64,000 nucleotides of DNA from JAFNAG01 sp963824985 (GTDB lineage Bacteria; Acidobacteriota; UBA6911), in NCBI GenBank assembly GCA_963824985.1, contig CAWGRQ010000039.1:1-64000 (forward strand), given 5' to 3'. A program made the translations under genes and the position numbers. The notes under the pieces were generated by a model. That model had not been told where the DNA came from and searched no databases. It was given only the letters and a program-made list of their open reading frames with translations. Positions 44,250 to 53,515 of this stretch are shown here, in pieces. Numbering within the stretch: position 1 is the first letter of the stretch; each line of letters begins with the position of its first letter.

Positions 44250-45149
44250 ATGGAGATGGGAGACGGGATCATGGACGGAAAGGCGGCAGGCGTCGACAGG
44301 CGGAAGCCCCGTGACTCGAGTTCCAACCCGGGCATCCCGGAAGCGGAGACCAGGCTGCAGGACACGCGCAAAGCCTTCGACAGCGTGGCCGGAGAACCAG
44401 ACGGCCCGCTCGGCCACAATGCCTTGATCCAGCATATGCGCGCCTCGATGTGGCGCAGCATCACAAGCGCCGTACCCGCGGGCGCGCGCATCCTCGACAT
44501 CGGGTGCGGCACGGGCATCGACGCCGAGTACCTGGCACGACTCGGGTACCAGGTCGTGGCATCCGACTGGTCGCCCCAAATGGCCGAGTGCACGCGCCTG
44601 CGTGCCGCCGGCACAGGGCTGGGCTCCCGCATATCGGTCGTGCAGATCGGGATGCACGAACTCCACTTGCTGAAGGGCGAGCCTTTCGCGGCAATATACT
44701 CCAATCTGGGCCCGATGAATTGCGCCACAGATCTCAAAAGTGTCGCAAAAACGTGTGCCGCGCTGCTGAATCCGGGCGGGAAGCTGATTGTGTCGGTTAT
44801 GGGCCGAATCTGTCCGTGGGAAATTCTGTACTTCGGGCTGCGCGGCCGTTGGCGGCGTGCCGCCGCGCGCTTTTCTCATGGACCCGCCCCAATCAGCCTG
44901 AAAGGCAATACAGCGTGGACGAGCTATTTCACCCCGCGTGAGTTTTACCGGGAGTTTTCCGCCGATTTTGAACTCACACACTGTTCGGCGCTTCTTCTGT
45001 TCCTGCCGCCACCCTATTTGGCCGGTTGGTATGAACGGTGGCCCAGACTCTGCGCAGGTCTCGGCTGGCTCGATCGGCGACTCGGCGCCCTGCCTATATT
45101 GCGGAGCGCAGGCGATCACTTCCTGATGGTCATGACCAAACATGGCTGA
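44250..45149 (+). CDS. SAM-dependent methyltransferase
   Basis: The open frame starts at 44250 just after the preceding radical SAM stop. A later ATG at 44271, with GGGAGACGGG before it, is an equally good start, shortening 299 residues to 292. The class I methyltransferase fold shows motif I ARILDIGCGTGIDAEYL, acidic loop VVASDWSPQM, and SNLGPMNCATDLKSVAKTC with LLNPGGKLIVSVMG. The C-terminal part is hydrophobic (ALLLFLPPPYLAGWYERW), so it may associate with the membrane or a lipid substrate. Its 3' end overlaps the next methyltransferase gene by 8 bp. Confidence 0.85.
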   Translation: MEMGDGIMDGKAAGVDRRKPRDSSSNPGIPEAETRLQDTRKAFDSVAGEPDGPLGHNALIQHMRASMWRSITSAVPAGARILDIGCGTGIDAEYLARLGYQVVASDWSPQMAECTRLRAAGTGLGSRISVVQIGMHELHLLKGEPFAAIYSNLGPMNCATDLKSVAKTCAALLNPGGKLIVSVMGRICPWEILYFGLRGRWRRAAARFSHGPAPISLKGNTAWTSYFTPREFYREFSADFELTHCSALLLFLPPPYLAGWYERWPRLCAGLGWLDRRLGALPILRSAGDHFLMVMTKHG

Positions 45150-46167
45150 TTCATGCGGACGTCAAGGCAGCCGAATCTTCTCCGATGCGTCGTTCAGCCT
45201 GGCTTGCCCCATGTGCCGGGAATCCCTCGAACCGCTGCAAGCACTCATCGAATGCGCGCGTTGCGGGGAGTCCTATGTTTTAAAAGGAGGAATCTGGCGT
45301 TTTCTGCCCCCGGAGCGCCGCAAGGCCCATGAGGGATTCTTATGCCGCTACCGGGCGGTTCGATCTCCTGAAGGCTGGGGTTCGCCCGATTCTGCCTACT
45401 ATCGGAAGCTTCCGTTTGTGCCCCGGGACGATCCGCAAAGCAGGATCTGGCGCATCCGCTCAAAGAGCTTCCGGTCATTCACCCGGCTATTTGGCGCGGC
45501 CATGCCGCTCAGGGTGCTGGATGCCGGCGCCGGCAACTGCTGGCTGTCGAACCGGCTGATGCTTCTGGGGAATACCGTCGCGTCAGTCGACATTTCCGAT
45601 GATCCTCATGACGGATTGGGCGCCGGCGGGCACTATGCAACCCGCCCAAAGTCCTATCAGGCCGAGTTCGACCATTTGCCGTTCCGGAGCGGGCAGTTCG
45701 ATATGGTCCTCTTTAACGGTTCCCTGCATTACACTCCCGCGTTGACTCCGACTTTGAGCGAAGCAGGGAGAGTGTTGCGATCCCAGGGGCGGATTGTCAT
45801 CATGGATTCCCCGTTGTATTCCGACGCTGCCAGCGGCAGGGCCATGGTCAAGGAAATGGAGGAGAAGCGGGCGCAGGCAGGCGAGCCAGGCGCCCACATC
45901 GGTTTTCTGACAGAGACCCTGCTTCGGGCCGCGTGCAGCGAGGCGGGGCTCTGCGCGCGCTTTTTGTGCCCGGACGCGAACTGGCATCAGAGATTGCGCC
46001 GCAGGTGGGTCAGGTTGCGCATCGGGCGAGAACCCGCGCGCTTTCCCATCATAACAATCGAACGGGCGATCTCACTGGATGCCGGGGGCCTTGGCCGGGA
46101 TCACCGGGATTGCGGTGAAAAGGCCATTGTTCAGCACCAGCGCCACTACCGAGAACGTCTTCCCTGA
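45142..46167 (+). CDS. Methyltransferase with N-terminal zinc-finger-like Cys pairs
   Basis: This 341-residue product has an N-terminal treble-clef-like zinc site, CPMC and CARC (about residues 22-25 and 38-41), then the helix RRKAHEGFLCRYRAVRSPEG. The class I methyltransferase domain has LRVLDAGAGNCWLSNRL and VASVDISDDPHDGLGAGG with MVLFNGSLHYTPALTPTL. The same Cys-plus-methyltransferase layout is common in glycan and lipid clusters. The last 96 bp run antisense through the convergent gene at 46072-47010, and the C-terminal residues have no family-like features, so the original stop may have been lost. Confidence 0.82.
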   Translation: MADSCGRQGSRIFSDASFSLACPMCRESLEPLQALIECARCGESYVLKGGIWRFLPPERRKAHEGFLCRYRAVRSPEGWGSPDSAYYRKLPFVPRDDPQSRIWRIRSKSFRSFTRLFGAAMPLRVLDAGAGNCWLSNRLMLLGNTVASVDISDDPHDGLGAGGHYATRPKSYQAEFDHLPFRSGQFDMVLFNGSLHYTPALTPTLSEAGRVLRSQGRIVIMDSPLYSDAASGRAMVKEMEEKRAQAGEPGAHIGFLTETLLRAACSEAGLCARFLCPDANWHQRLRRRWVRLRIGREPARFPIITIERAISLDAGGLGRDHRDCGEKAIVQHQRHYRERLP

Positions 46168-47010
46168 CTGTTCAATGAGGACCATGGAGCCACGGAACAG
46201 CAGGAACTGGTCGTTGAGGTCCTGCCATACGAACGTCGCCACGTGCCCCCCCGGCGGCAGCGGATTCAAGGCCGGCGGCAATATCGTCTGATGAATCGTG
46301 CCGTCAGGATGCACCAGGACGATCTTGATGTTGATGGGAGTAGTGCCCGGGTTCGCGACGGCATAGCCGGTATCCCGGGGCACTGAGTGATCATCGTCGA
46401 CCGGAATGGTGGCCGCACTGGTCGCGGTCGCCGAAAGCACGCCGACGATGGTCGAGAGCGTGTTGCCGAGGGTGAATTGGAATGTCGCCACTCCACCCAG
46501 CGAACCGCCGGTACTTTCCACACGAGCCCAACCGACGCTGGTCGGGTCGGTTGTAGGATTCACGGGACCTGCCGTGACGACCTGTGACCCGCCGGAGGGC
46601 AACGAGAGCGGAAATGACGAGCCCACGGCGTCAGGATTCCCCGGCGAAGTGAAATCCGCAATCAGCGCCCGTCCATTGTTGTCCGTCAGGATCAGATCTC
46701 CCGTGGCGGCGTCCACCCCCGTGTTGAGAAAGCTGAAGACGGTGATGTATCCACCTCCGAATGCGACCTGGGCAAACAGGTTGGTGGTCGTAGCAGCGAA
46801 AATGGGCCCTGGGCCAATGAGGGACATATTCCGCTGCTGGAAGGGCTGCTGAGCGGGACTTGCCGCCTGTAACGAGATTGGTTTGGCCTGCAGGGCTGCC
46901 CGGGCCGGCGGGCCGGCGGGCACCTGAGCGTGGGCAGCAGGAACGAGCATGGCTGCCACGAAAAGGCCAGCCGCGAGTTTCACGAGATCGTTTTGGATAG
47001 CATGCTTCAT
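46072..47010 (-). CDS. Secreted protein of unknown function, Ala/Pro/Gly/Thr-rich
   Basis: The 312-residue product has a signal peptide (KLAAGLFVAAMLVPAAHAQ). The mature part is low in charge and rich in Thr, Gly and Val, with strands such as FAQVAFGGGYITVFSFLNTG, GDLILTDNNGRALIADF and KTFSVVALVLNNGLFTAIPV. This indicates a beta sandwich or adhesin-like domain. I recognise no family. It is convergent with the methyltransferase gene and overlaps its last 96 bp. It is upstream of nothing on its own strand, so it is probably monocistronic. Confidence 0.75.
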   Translation of the reverse strand: MKHAIQNDLVKLAAGLFVAAMLVPAAHAQVPAGPPARAALQAKPISLQAASPAQQPFQQRNMSLIGPGPIFAATTTNLFAQVAFGGGYITVFSFLNTGVDAATGDLILTDNNGRALIADFTSPGNPDAVGSSFPLSLPSGGSQVVTAGPVNPTTDPTSVGWARVESTGGSLGGVATFQFTLGNTLSTIVGVLSATATSAATIPVDDDHSVPRDTGYAVANPGTTPINIKIVLVHPDGTIHQTILPPALNPLPPGGHVATFVWQDLNDQFLLFRGSMVLIEQSGKTFSVVALVLNNGLFTAIPVIPAKAPGIQ

Positions 47011-47342
47011 GGTTCAATCCCCCCACAGCAACCGCACAACGTTGGCACGGCTCACACCTCGTTGCCGACATCATACTCGGACAGGTAGGGCGATTCAACA
47101 ATTTCGCCGCGATTCAGGCGGCGGCAGTGGCAAGTGGCAGCACCGGGTCTGGACAGAGACTGCGATGAAGCCCATTTTTGCCGGCCGGGCGCTGAGGATG
47201 CGCGGATATCTTCTTTCTCCGCCGTGATATTTTCAGGGCGCGCCGCAATCCCCAGAAGCATTCCGCAACGGTTTCTCCTTCACGCACATGCTTTCAATAT
47301 GAATCGCGGCAATGTTCGGCACCGGCGATCACTCGCGCATCC
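47011..47342. other. Intergenic region without recognisable features
   Basis: No gene, RNA or strong palindrome is seen in these 332 bp. It should hold the promoter of the secreted protein gene, but no clear box stands out. Confidence 0.55.
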
Positions 47343-49172
47343 TCACTTAGAAGCCCCGGGCCGGGCCGGAAACCTGCCGCGAAGAGCTTCTATCCGATCC
47401 CGGTAAGCTCCCCCGGCATCATGCTCGGAAATGAACCGCAGTTCCCCGTCGGCCTCGCCATACCTGGCTTCCTGAACCAGCGCCAGGGCGCTCAAGTACC
47501 TTGCCTCAAGCAGGTCCCAGCGGATCTGCTTGAGGTTTTGGATCGTCCGCAGCGCAGCCGCGGTGTCCCCTATCTGCAGTTGAATTCCGGCGAGGTTCAG
47601 ATATGCCGGCCAGTAGTCGGCGCGAAGACGGATCGTCTCCTCAAACTCCCGCGCCCCGCCCTGCAGATCGCCTTGCAGGATGCACAGGTTCCCCAGGTTG
47701 TGGTGGGCCTGCCAGGTGCCGGGGTCCGCCTGGATTGCGGACCTGTAATACCGCCGCGCCGAATCATAATCTGCTTCAACCTGCGCGATCCAGCCGAGGT
47801 TGTAGAGAGCCGCCGCGTGTTTCGGGTCCAACTCGACGGTCTTGAGCAGTTCGCGACGTGCCCGTTCGCGGTCAGTCTCGAGACAGGCAACGCCGAGGTT
47901 GTAGTGAGTTCGAGCCTTGCCTGGCGCCTTGGCGACTGCGTCCTGCCAGAGGAGGATGTTGTCGCCCCAGACCCGAGTCCTTGTCTTCGAAACCACCGCA
48001 AAGCACCCCAGCGTGAGGCAGACGGCCAGTGCGGCAACCGCCGCCCTCGGCCTGGCAGCCCCGACAACCCATGAAACGGCGAAGAGGATGGCCCAGGCCA
48101 TCAGGCTGGCCGCAGCGATCATAGGGAGATACAGGCGATGTATAAACAAGAGATCATTGCTGGGAATAATCGAGGAGGTCGGAACCAGGAAGATGAAGAA
48201 GGCCAGGATCAGAAATGAGATGAAAGGACTTCTTCCGCGCACGAGCGCCGCCAGGGCCAGAAGTGCCGCCAGCAGCAACAGGCAGAAAATTCCATACGGT
48301 GAAAGCGCAGGAAAGGGGTGAAAATCGTAATCGATCGAAAGCCCGGTGGGTATGAGAATAAGGCGCAAATAGGTGGCAAGGACCTGAATCTGAGCCAGGA
48401 GATAATTGAACGAGCCGTCCATCAGTGCCAAACCGGCATTTCGCTCGCCGCGGCTCCAGAGGCTGTACAACGTCCAGAGTGCGCCCAGCGCCGCCAGCAC
48501 CAGGAACACCGCGAACCAGCGCAACCGGAGTAACGAACGCCGGAATGACCGGAAATCCTCGGATTCGCCCCAGACAAGCGCCGCCCACATCAGGGGGAGC
48601 ACCCACGCCGATTCCTTGGAGACGGCGGCCATGAAAAAGAAACAAGCGGAGAGAGCGAGCCAGATTTTCCGGCGCGGCGATCGCTGCGCTTGAAGAAAGC
48701 TGTTCATGGAAAGGAGAGCGAAGAAAGCCGCCAGGAGGGTTGAGCGCTGATAGGCGTAATTGACGGACTCGGTCTGGACGGGGTGAAGGGCAAAGATCCC
48801 GGCAGCAGCTGCCGGCAGCCACTGCTGCATCCATGAATCGAAAAACTCCGGTTTGCGCAGGATCAGGAGTCTGGCGAAAAAATAGACCGCAAGCACGTTC
48901 GCCAGGTGCAGCAGCCAATTGACAAGGTGGTAGCCGGCCGGCGCCATCGCTCCGATCCGGTAATTCCAATAAAAAGTCAGGTTAGTCAACTGGCGCGCTT
49001 GAGCCGGTTTGAGCAGATACCAGGGATCACCCGGCACGGCGATTTGAGGACTCTGCAGGAAAAGGGCGTCGTCGAAATGGAACGGGTTTCGCAGCGCGCC
49101 CCAATAGGTCCAGGCCGTCACGGCGAGCAGCGCGACCAGGACTGCGACGCGCGATCTCCTGCTTTCAGCCAA
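47343..49172 (-). CDS. TMTC-like GT-C membrane glycosyltransferase with TPR domain
   Basis: This 609-residue protein has an N-terminal GT-C half of about 9-10 helices. The conserved acidic pair is in NPFHFDDALFLQSP after the first helix; the multi-Trp segment YLLKPAQARQLTNLTFYWNY and HLVNWLLHLANVLAVYFFA match dolichyl-phosphate-mannose/TMTC-type enzymes. The C-terminal third (about 430-600) has four or more TPR units (HYNLGVACLETDRERARREL, ALYNLGWIAQVEADYDSARR, AHHNLGNLCILQGDLQGGAR). It faces the periplasm and probably transfers a sugar from a lipid carrier to a protein or glycan. It lies 54 bp upstream of gmd on the same strand. Confidence 0.8.
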   Translation of the reverse strand: MAESRRSRVAVLVALLAVTAWTYWGALRNPFHFDDALFLQSPQIAVPGDPWYLLKPAQARQLTNLTFYWNYRIGAMAPAGYHLVNWLLHLANVLAVYFFARLLILRKPEFFDSWMQQWLPAAAAGIFALHPVQTESVNYAYQRSTLLAAFFALLSMNSFLQAQRSPRRKIWLALSACFFFMAAVSKESAWVLPLMWAALVWGESEDFRSFRRSLLRLRWFAVFLVLAALGALWTLYSLWSRGERNAGLALMDGSFNYLLAQIQVLATYLRLILIPTGLSIDYDFHPFPALSPYGIFCLLLLAALLALAALVRGRSPFISFLILAFFIFLVPTSSIIPSNDLLFIHRLYLPMIAAASLMAWAILFAVSWVVGAARPRAAVAALAVCLTLGCFAVVSKTRTRVWGDNILLWQDAVAKAPGKARTHYNLGVACLETDRERARRELLKTVELDPKHAAALYNLGWIAQVEADYDSARRYYRSAIQADPGTWQAHHNLGNLCILQGDLQGGAREFEETIRLRADYWPAYLNLAGIQLQIGDTAAALRTIQNLKQIRWDLLEARYLSALALVQEARYGEADGELRFISEHDAGGAYRDRIEALRGRFPARPGASK

Positions 49173-49226
49173 TCTTCTGCTCCCTTCCAGACCTCAACGC
49201 CGCCTCAATCCGGGCCCGTGTTTGCC

Positions 49227-50234
49227 TCACCCGCCCGGGTGTTCCCCTGGGCCTGGAAAACCGATATACCTCCTGAGATCTTCCTCGACCATCTCCCGCA
49301 CCAGGTCACTGAAGGACACCCGGCAGTCCCACCCCAGAAGCCTGCGGGCCAGCGAAGCGTCGCCCTGGAGAGACTCCACCTCAGCAGGCCGGAAGAGCTT
49401 CGGGTCGATGGTCACGAATTCCCTGTAGTCCAATCCGACATGGGCAAAAGCAAGAGTGGCGAATTCGGCCACGGCATGTGTCTCGCCGGTGGCCACCACG
49501 TAGTCTCCGGGAACGGGTCGCCGCAGCATGAGCCACATTGCTCTCACATATTCCTTGGCATGCCCCCAGTCGCGCTGGGCTTCCAGGTTCCCGAGGGGGA
49601 GTGTTTTTACGAGCCCCAGTTTGATCCGGGCGGCGTGCGAAGTGATCTTGCGCGACACGAATTCGAACCCCCTGCGCGGGGACTCATGATTGTAAAGAAT
49701 GCCGCTGGATGCGTGCAGGCCGTAAGCCTCCCGGTAATTCCGCGTCAGCTCGAAGCCCGCGACCTTGGAAATGCCGTAGGCTGAGCGGGGATGAAATCTT
49801 GTATTTTCATTTTGCGGCACTTCCGAGGCTCTGCCGAACATTTCGCTCGACCCGGCGAAATAAAACCTGCAATGCGGGACTAGGTCGTATATGGCAGCCA
49901 GGAGATAATGGGTGCCGTTGATATTTGCATTGAGGGTGGAGAACTCATCCTCGAAGGAATAGCTGACAAAACTCTGAGCCGCCAGGTGGTAGCACTCGTC
50001 CGGGCGCACGGAGCGAATCACGCGGTGCAGGCTGGCGAAGCTCTCCAGGGAGGCTGAGTGCAGCTCGATGTCCCCCAGGATGTGGCGGATTCTCCAGAGC
50101 CGGTGCTCCGGGTCCTCGATGGCCACGCGGCGGACAAAGCCGTGTACGCGGTATCCCTTTTCGAGCAGAAGTTCGGCCAGGTAGGAACCGTCCTGGCCAG
50201 TGATGCCGGTAATGAGCGCGATCCCTTGAGCCAT
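49227..50234 (-). CDS. gmd: GDP-mannose 4,6-dehydratase
   Basis: This 335-residue short-chain dehydrogenase/reductase has the NADP motif GITGQDGSYLAELL, the catalytic triad region YGISKVAGFELTRNY (YxxxK), the substrate motif SPRRGFEFVSRKIT, and the family-typical PDECYHLAAQSFV. The length matches GMD enzymes. It converts GDP-D-mannose to GDP-4-keto-6-deoxymannose, the precursor of GDP-fucose, rhamnose or perosamine sugars. No second-step enzyme is present in the window. Its position beside the flippase supports a deoxyhexose-containing glycan. Confidence 0.93.
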   Translation of the reverse strand: MAQGIALITGITGQDGSYLAELLLEKGYRVHGFVRRVAIEDPEHRLWRIRHILGDIELHSASLESFASLHRVIRSVRPDECYHLAAQSFVSYSFEDEFSTLNANINGTHYLLAAIYDLVPHCRFYFAGSSEMFGRASEVPQNENTRFHPRSAYGISKVAGFELTRNYREAYGLHASSGILYNHESPRRGFEFVSRKITSHAARIKLGLVKTLPLGNLEAQRDWGHAKEYVRAMWLMLRRPVPGDYVVATGETHAVAEFATLAFAHVGLDYREFVTIDPKLFRPAEVESLQGDASLARRLLGWDCRVSFSDLVREMVEEDLRRYIGFPGPGEHPGG

Positions 50235-50306
50235 AACATCAGATTATATACCGGGTCCCTGCAATTGAATCCCTCCGGAAGCCTGATGGCGGAGAAACAC
50301 GCTTTT

Positions 50307-51749
50307 TCAGGGCGCCGGCGAGCGCTTCTCCGGGCGATCCGCCTGTAGCTTGATGACAGCTCTGATTTCGCTCAGGGAGTACGCCCCCACTATCCACGCT
50401 GCCGCGAGGTAGACGAAAGCTCCAGCCGTGATGCGCATGACGAGACTTGCCGAACCAGACCATGACAGGAGCATGACCATGGGAATACATGCCAGCGCAG
50501 GCCGCCAAAAGCCGGCCAAGAGCGATATCCGGACGACTTTCCTTGCAACCTGGCGATGGACCATGAGCAGCAGGATCGCCTCCGTGATCACCATGGCCGC
50601 AGCGGACCCGATATAACTGTGGTACGGTATGAGGATGAGGTTGAGGCAGGCGTTGATCGCAGCCGCGCAGCCTGCGCACCAAAGCAGGTCCCGCTGCAGG
50701 CCGTGGGTAAGCAGGGTATTCCGGAACACGACCCTGCAGGCGACCATCGGGATTACCCAGATGAGAATCGCCAGGGCTCCGGCCGAAGCGGCAAACTGGC
50801 TGCCAAAAATGAGGTAAATCGTGTCCCGGGCCAGCAAGGTCGCCCCGGCGGCAAAAGGCATTACCAGAAGCAGCGTGTACTTGAGCGAAGTGTCCGACAC
50901 CTGCCGCAAGCCGGCCGGATTGCCCCGGCTTCGCGCTATCAAGGGCAGGAGAGTGGCTCCGTAAAGAAACGCGAATGAGGAAAAGAAATTGATGAATTTA
51001 TAGGCGGCGCTGTATTCGCCCACCTCGTGTGCCGGCCTCCAGAATCCGAGCATCAGCATGTCAAAATTGAATAGCAAGACGCCGAAAACGCCCTCCACGG
51101 CCATCTGAACCGACAAGCGCAGGATTTTGCCCCATGTGCGGAAATCGAAGGAGGGGCGCGGAAACCCGTAACGCCTGGCGAAGACCAGCAGAAGCCATAT
51201 GACCGCGACTGCCTCGCTGCAGAATTGAAAAATGGGCACATACAGGACTTGCCCGTCGGAGTCCAGCAACGACAGCACTAAAATCGCGAATATCAGTGTT
51301 GACAGGATTCTGGCAGCGGCTGCGAATGTCATTTCTTCCTTCGCCTGGAAGACCCACTGGGGTGAGACAGCCGCCGTGAAAAACATGAGCCCGCTCAGAA
51401 CTATGAGCAACTTCAGCTCGATCGGTTTCGTCAGCTGCCAGGCGATCAAGCTCATGAGGCCAAAGGCGATGGCGCTGGTGGTCAACCTGAGGCCGAGCAG
51501 GGTATCCACGTGATGTTTTGCAGTGGAAGGCTCTCGCGCCACCTCCTGAATTCCCCAGATGTCGAGCCCTTGACGCGCAATTATCTCGAAATAGGCCGTG
51601 AAAGCTGCCGCAAAGCCCAGGATGCCGAAAATGTCTTTCCCCAGAACGCGGGCGATATGGACCATGGCGTAAAAGGCCATGATGCGGGACATCAGATCGC
51701 CGGCGACCAGGACGAAGTAATTGGTAAGAAACCTGCGGGTATGGGCCAT
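50307..51749 (-). CDS. Polysaccharide flippase, Wzx/MATE-like
   Basis: This 480-residue integral membrane protein has about 12-14 hydrophobic segments. The typical start is TRRFLTNYFVLVAGDLMSRI with ARVLGKDIFGILGFAAAFT, and EYSAAYKFINFFSSFAFLYG is the mid-protein flippase pattern. It flips lipid-linked oligosaccharides across the inner membrane in Wzx/Wzy pathways, matching the O-antigen ligase/polymerase at 25390. It is 72 bp upstream of gmd on the same strand. The Arg/Pro-rich last residues are normal for the family. Confidence 0.88.
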   Translation of the reverse strand: MAHTRRFLTNYFVLVAGDLMSRIMAFYAMVHIARVLGKDIFGILGFAAAFTAYFEIIARQGLDIWGIQEVAREPSTAKHHVDTLLGLRLTTSAIAFGLMSLIAWQLTKPIELKLLIVLSGLMFFTAAVSPQWVFQAKEEMTFAAAARILSTLIFAILVLSLLDSDGQVLYVPIFQFCSEAVAVIWLLLVFARRYGFPRPSFDFRTWGKILRLSVQMAVEGVFGVLLFNFDMLMLGFWRPAHEVGEYSAAYKFINFFSSFAFLYGATLLPLIARSRGNPAGLRQVSDTSLKYTLLLVMPFAAGATLLARDTIYLIFGSQFAASAGALAILIWVIPMVACRVVFRNTLLTHGLQRDLLWCAGCAAAINACLNLILIPYHSYIGSAAAMVITEAILLLMVHRQVARKVVRISLLAGFWRPALACIPMVMLLSWSGSASLVMRITAGAFVYLAAAWIVGAYSLSEIRAVIKLQADRPEKRSPAP

Positions 51750-51878
51750 CGCGCTGTTCTGTCAGGCATCTTTGGGCATGAGCGGCGGCTGCTGGCGCCG
51801 GACCCATGTTGCGTCGATCCGGACTCCCGGCGGTCAGGCACTCGATCGCCGGAAATCGCGACGTCACTCAGTGGATTG

Positions 51879-53234
51879 CTATCGGATTCTCCTGTATATG
51901 TTGAAGCCCAGGCTGACGTCGCTGCTTTCGGAATTTACGGCATATTTCGATGGATTAAAATCGCGGCTGGTGGCAACCAGGATAGTGAAAACGTGCGCTG
52001 ATGTGCGGATTGACAGCCCGCCGCCCACCTGCGTCTGGCGTTCCCTGAAGCCGCCGAATCCGGCGAGGCGCGGCACCACCTCGGCTATGAGTGAAAATCT
52101 CCGATGGAGGGCAATGTCGGCTCCCAGCCCGAGCGAAAACGTGTAGTTGCTGCCCGGGTTGATGGCCAGCGAGGGTGCGGCCTCGACCAGCCTGTCATCC
52201 CGGCTGTTGAACACCAGCGTGGGGACCACGTTCAGTCGCAGAAACTTGTAATCAAAGGACGCCGGCACCTGAAGGAAGGGCGAATACTGCCTTTCAAAAT
52301 TATCCTTCCCCTCCACTCCTGCAAGAAGCGACATCTTCCAGAATGAGTTCCTGCGGGTCCGCAATTCGTAGGTCCCGCTGAAGGCGATGAGCTGGTCCAG
52401 CCTCGCCCGCGAGACACCCGCGCTCAGCCGATCCGTAAAAGCATAGTTGACCCCAAGATTGATGTTGGCGCCGTAGTCAACGCCGAAGGCCGTACCCGGT
52501 GTGGAATCCGAAATAGATTGGAAGAAGCGATGCTGGACATGGATTTCCACGGATCCTTTTTCCAGGTCCACCGGCGCGGGTAGAGCGATAACCTTTGAGG
52601 TTTCGCGGATCCGATCGAACCTGCCGCCTTCCAGCGCGGCTGCCGCAGGAATCGCAAGCTTTCCGGCCTCACCGCCGACGCCGCTGTAGGCCCCGGCAGT
52701 GTAAATGTAGTCCCCCTCGGGCGTCATGTTGCCGTTCGCCGCGTTACCAGCCGCGTTGAAAAAGACCGGGCCCCCCGAGGGATCCGGCGCAGTCCAAGTG
52801 AATTGAAATTCCACGGGACCGTCTGCCGTCTTTTCCCGGGTTCCGGTCGCAGTATGTTCGAGGTACTGTATCCCTTCGGCTTCCTTCACCTGGGTCATCG
52901 CGTCTGAAAGCGACAGCGTCCCCGCCTGCTTCCCGGAGTTTACGTGCCTGATCGCGAGTTCGAAGCCCCATCGGGACCGGCCCGGCTGGCCGATGATCAC
53001 CGTGATCGGGTAAGCCTGCCCCCGCTCGTAGACCCTGGGTACGCCACGTATCTCGAATACGCCTCCAATGGTCCTCCCCTCGTTCAACCCGAAGCTGCTG
53101 TGGCACTGCACGCAGGTTCTCTCGCGAAATCCCCCCGTCAGCCGCGGCAATGGGCCCGAGGAATAACCGTACAAGGCGGCGGTTGCGGTTACGGCCAGGA
53201 ATAGAACTAAAATAAACAGCCTTAGCAGCTTCAT
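51879..53234 (-). CDS. Reeler-like domain, CxxCH motif and beta-barrel in one secreted protein
   Basis: The start at 53234 has a perfect AGGAGG at 53241-53246. The 451-residue product has a signal peptide (RLFILVLFLAVTATAALYG), then Cys41-x-x-Cys44-His45 (CVQCH), a possible heme c site. A Reeler/choice-anchor-like domain follows (GRSRWGFELAIRHVNSGKQA, FNAAGNAANGNMTPEGDYIY). The last 250 residues are alternating strands (FGVDYGANINLGVNYAFTDR, NYTFSLGLGADIALHRRFSL) like a DUF5777-type outer-membrane barrel. The layout suggests an outer-membrane cytochrome-like protein. The family names are from pattern memory. It follows the flippase gene by 129 bp on the same strand but is probably unrelated. 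Confidence 0.72.
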   Translation of the reverse strand: MKLLRLFILVLFLAVTATAALYGYSSGPLPRLTGGFRERTCVQCHSSFGLNEGRTIGGVFEIRGVPRVYERGQAYPITVIIGQPGRSRWGFELAIRHVNSGKQAGTLSLSDAMTQVKEAEGIQYLEHTATGTREKTADGPVEFQFTWTAPDPSGGPVFFNAAGNAANGNMTPEGDYIYTAGAYSGVGGEAGKLAIPAAAALEGGRFDRIRETSKVIALPAPVDLEKGSVEIHVQHRFFQSISDSTPGTAFGVDYGANINLGVNYAFTDRLSAGVSRARLDQLIAFSGTYELRTRRNSFWKMSLLAGVEGKDNFERQYSPFLQVPASFDYKFLRLNVVPTLVFNSRDDRLVEAAPSLAINPGSNYTFSLGLGADIALHRRFSLIAEVVPRLAGFGGFRERQTQVGGGLSIRTSAHVFTILVATSRDFNPSKYAVNSESSDVSLGFNIYRRIR

Positions 53235-53515
53235 ACAAAACCTCCTGAATTGTGCACCCGGGAACATCGGAACGCCGGGTTGGCGCTGTATCGCCCAAAG
53301 AAATCAAACACGTTGCCCTTGAATGAACCGGCGCTTCCGTGGGCAGTGAGGGGTCTGGCCGGAGGGCCGGGGCGCGCCGCCAGGATGGAACGTACCGGGA
53401 CTCCCTGAAATCCCCGCCAATGCCTGTAGTTCAAACTATAGGGCTTTGCCCATAACTGATCAATAAGACTCGTGATCCAATCCGGAGGGGATAAAGGTGC
53501 GGGGGCGACGCAGCC

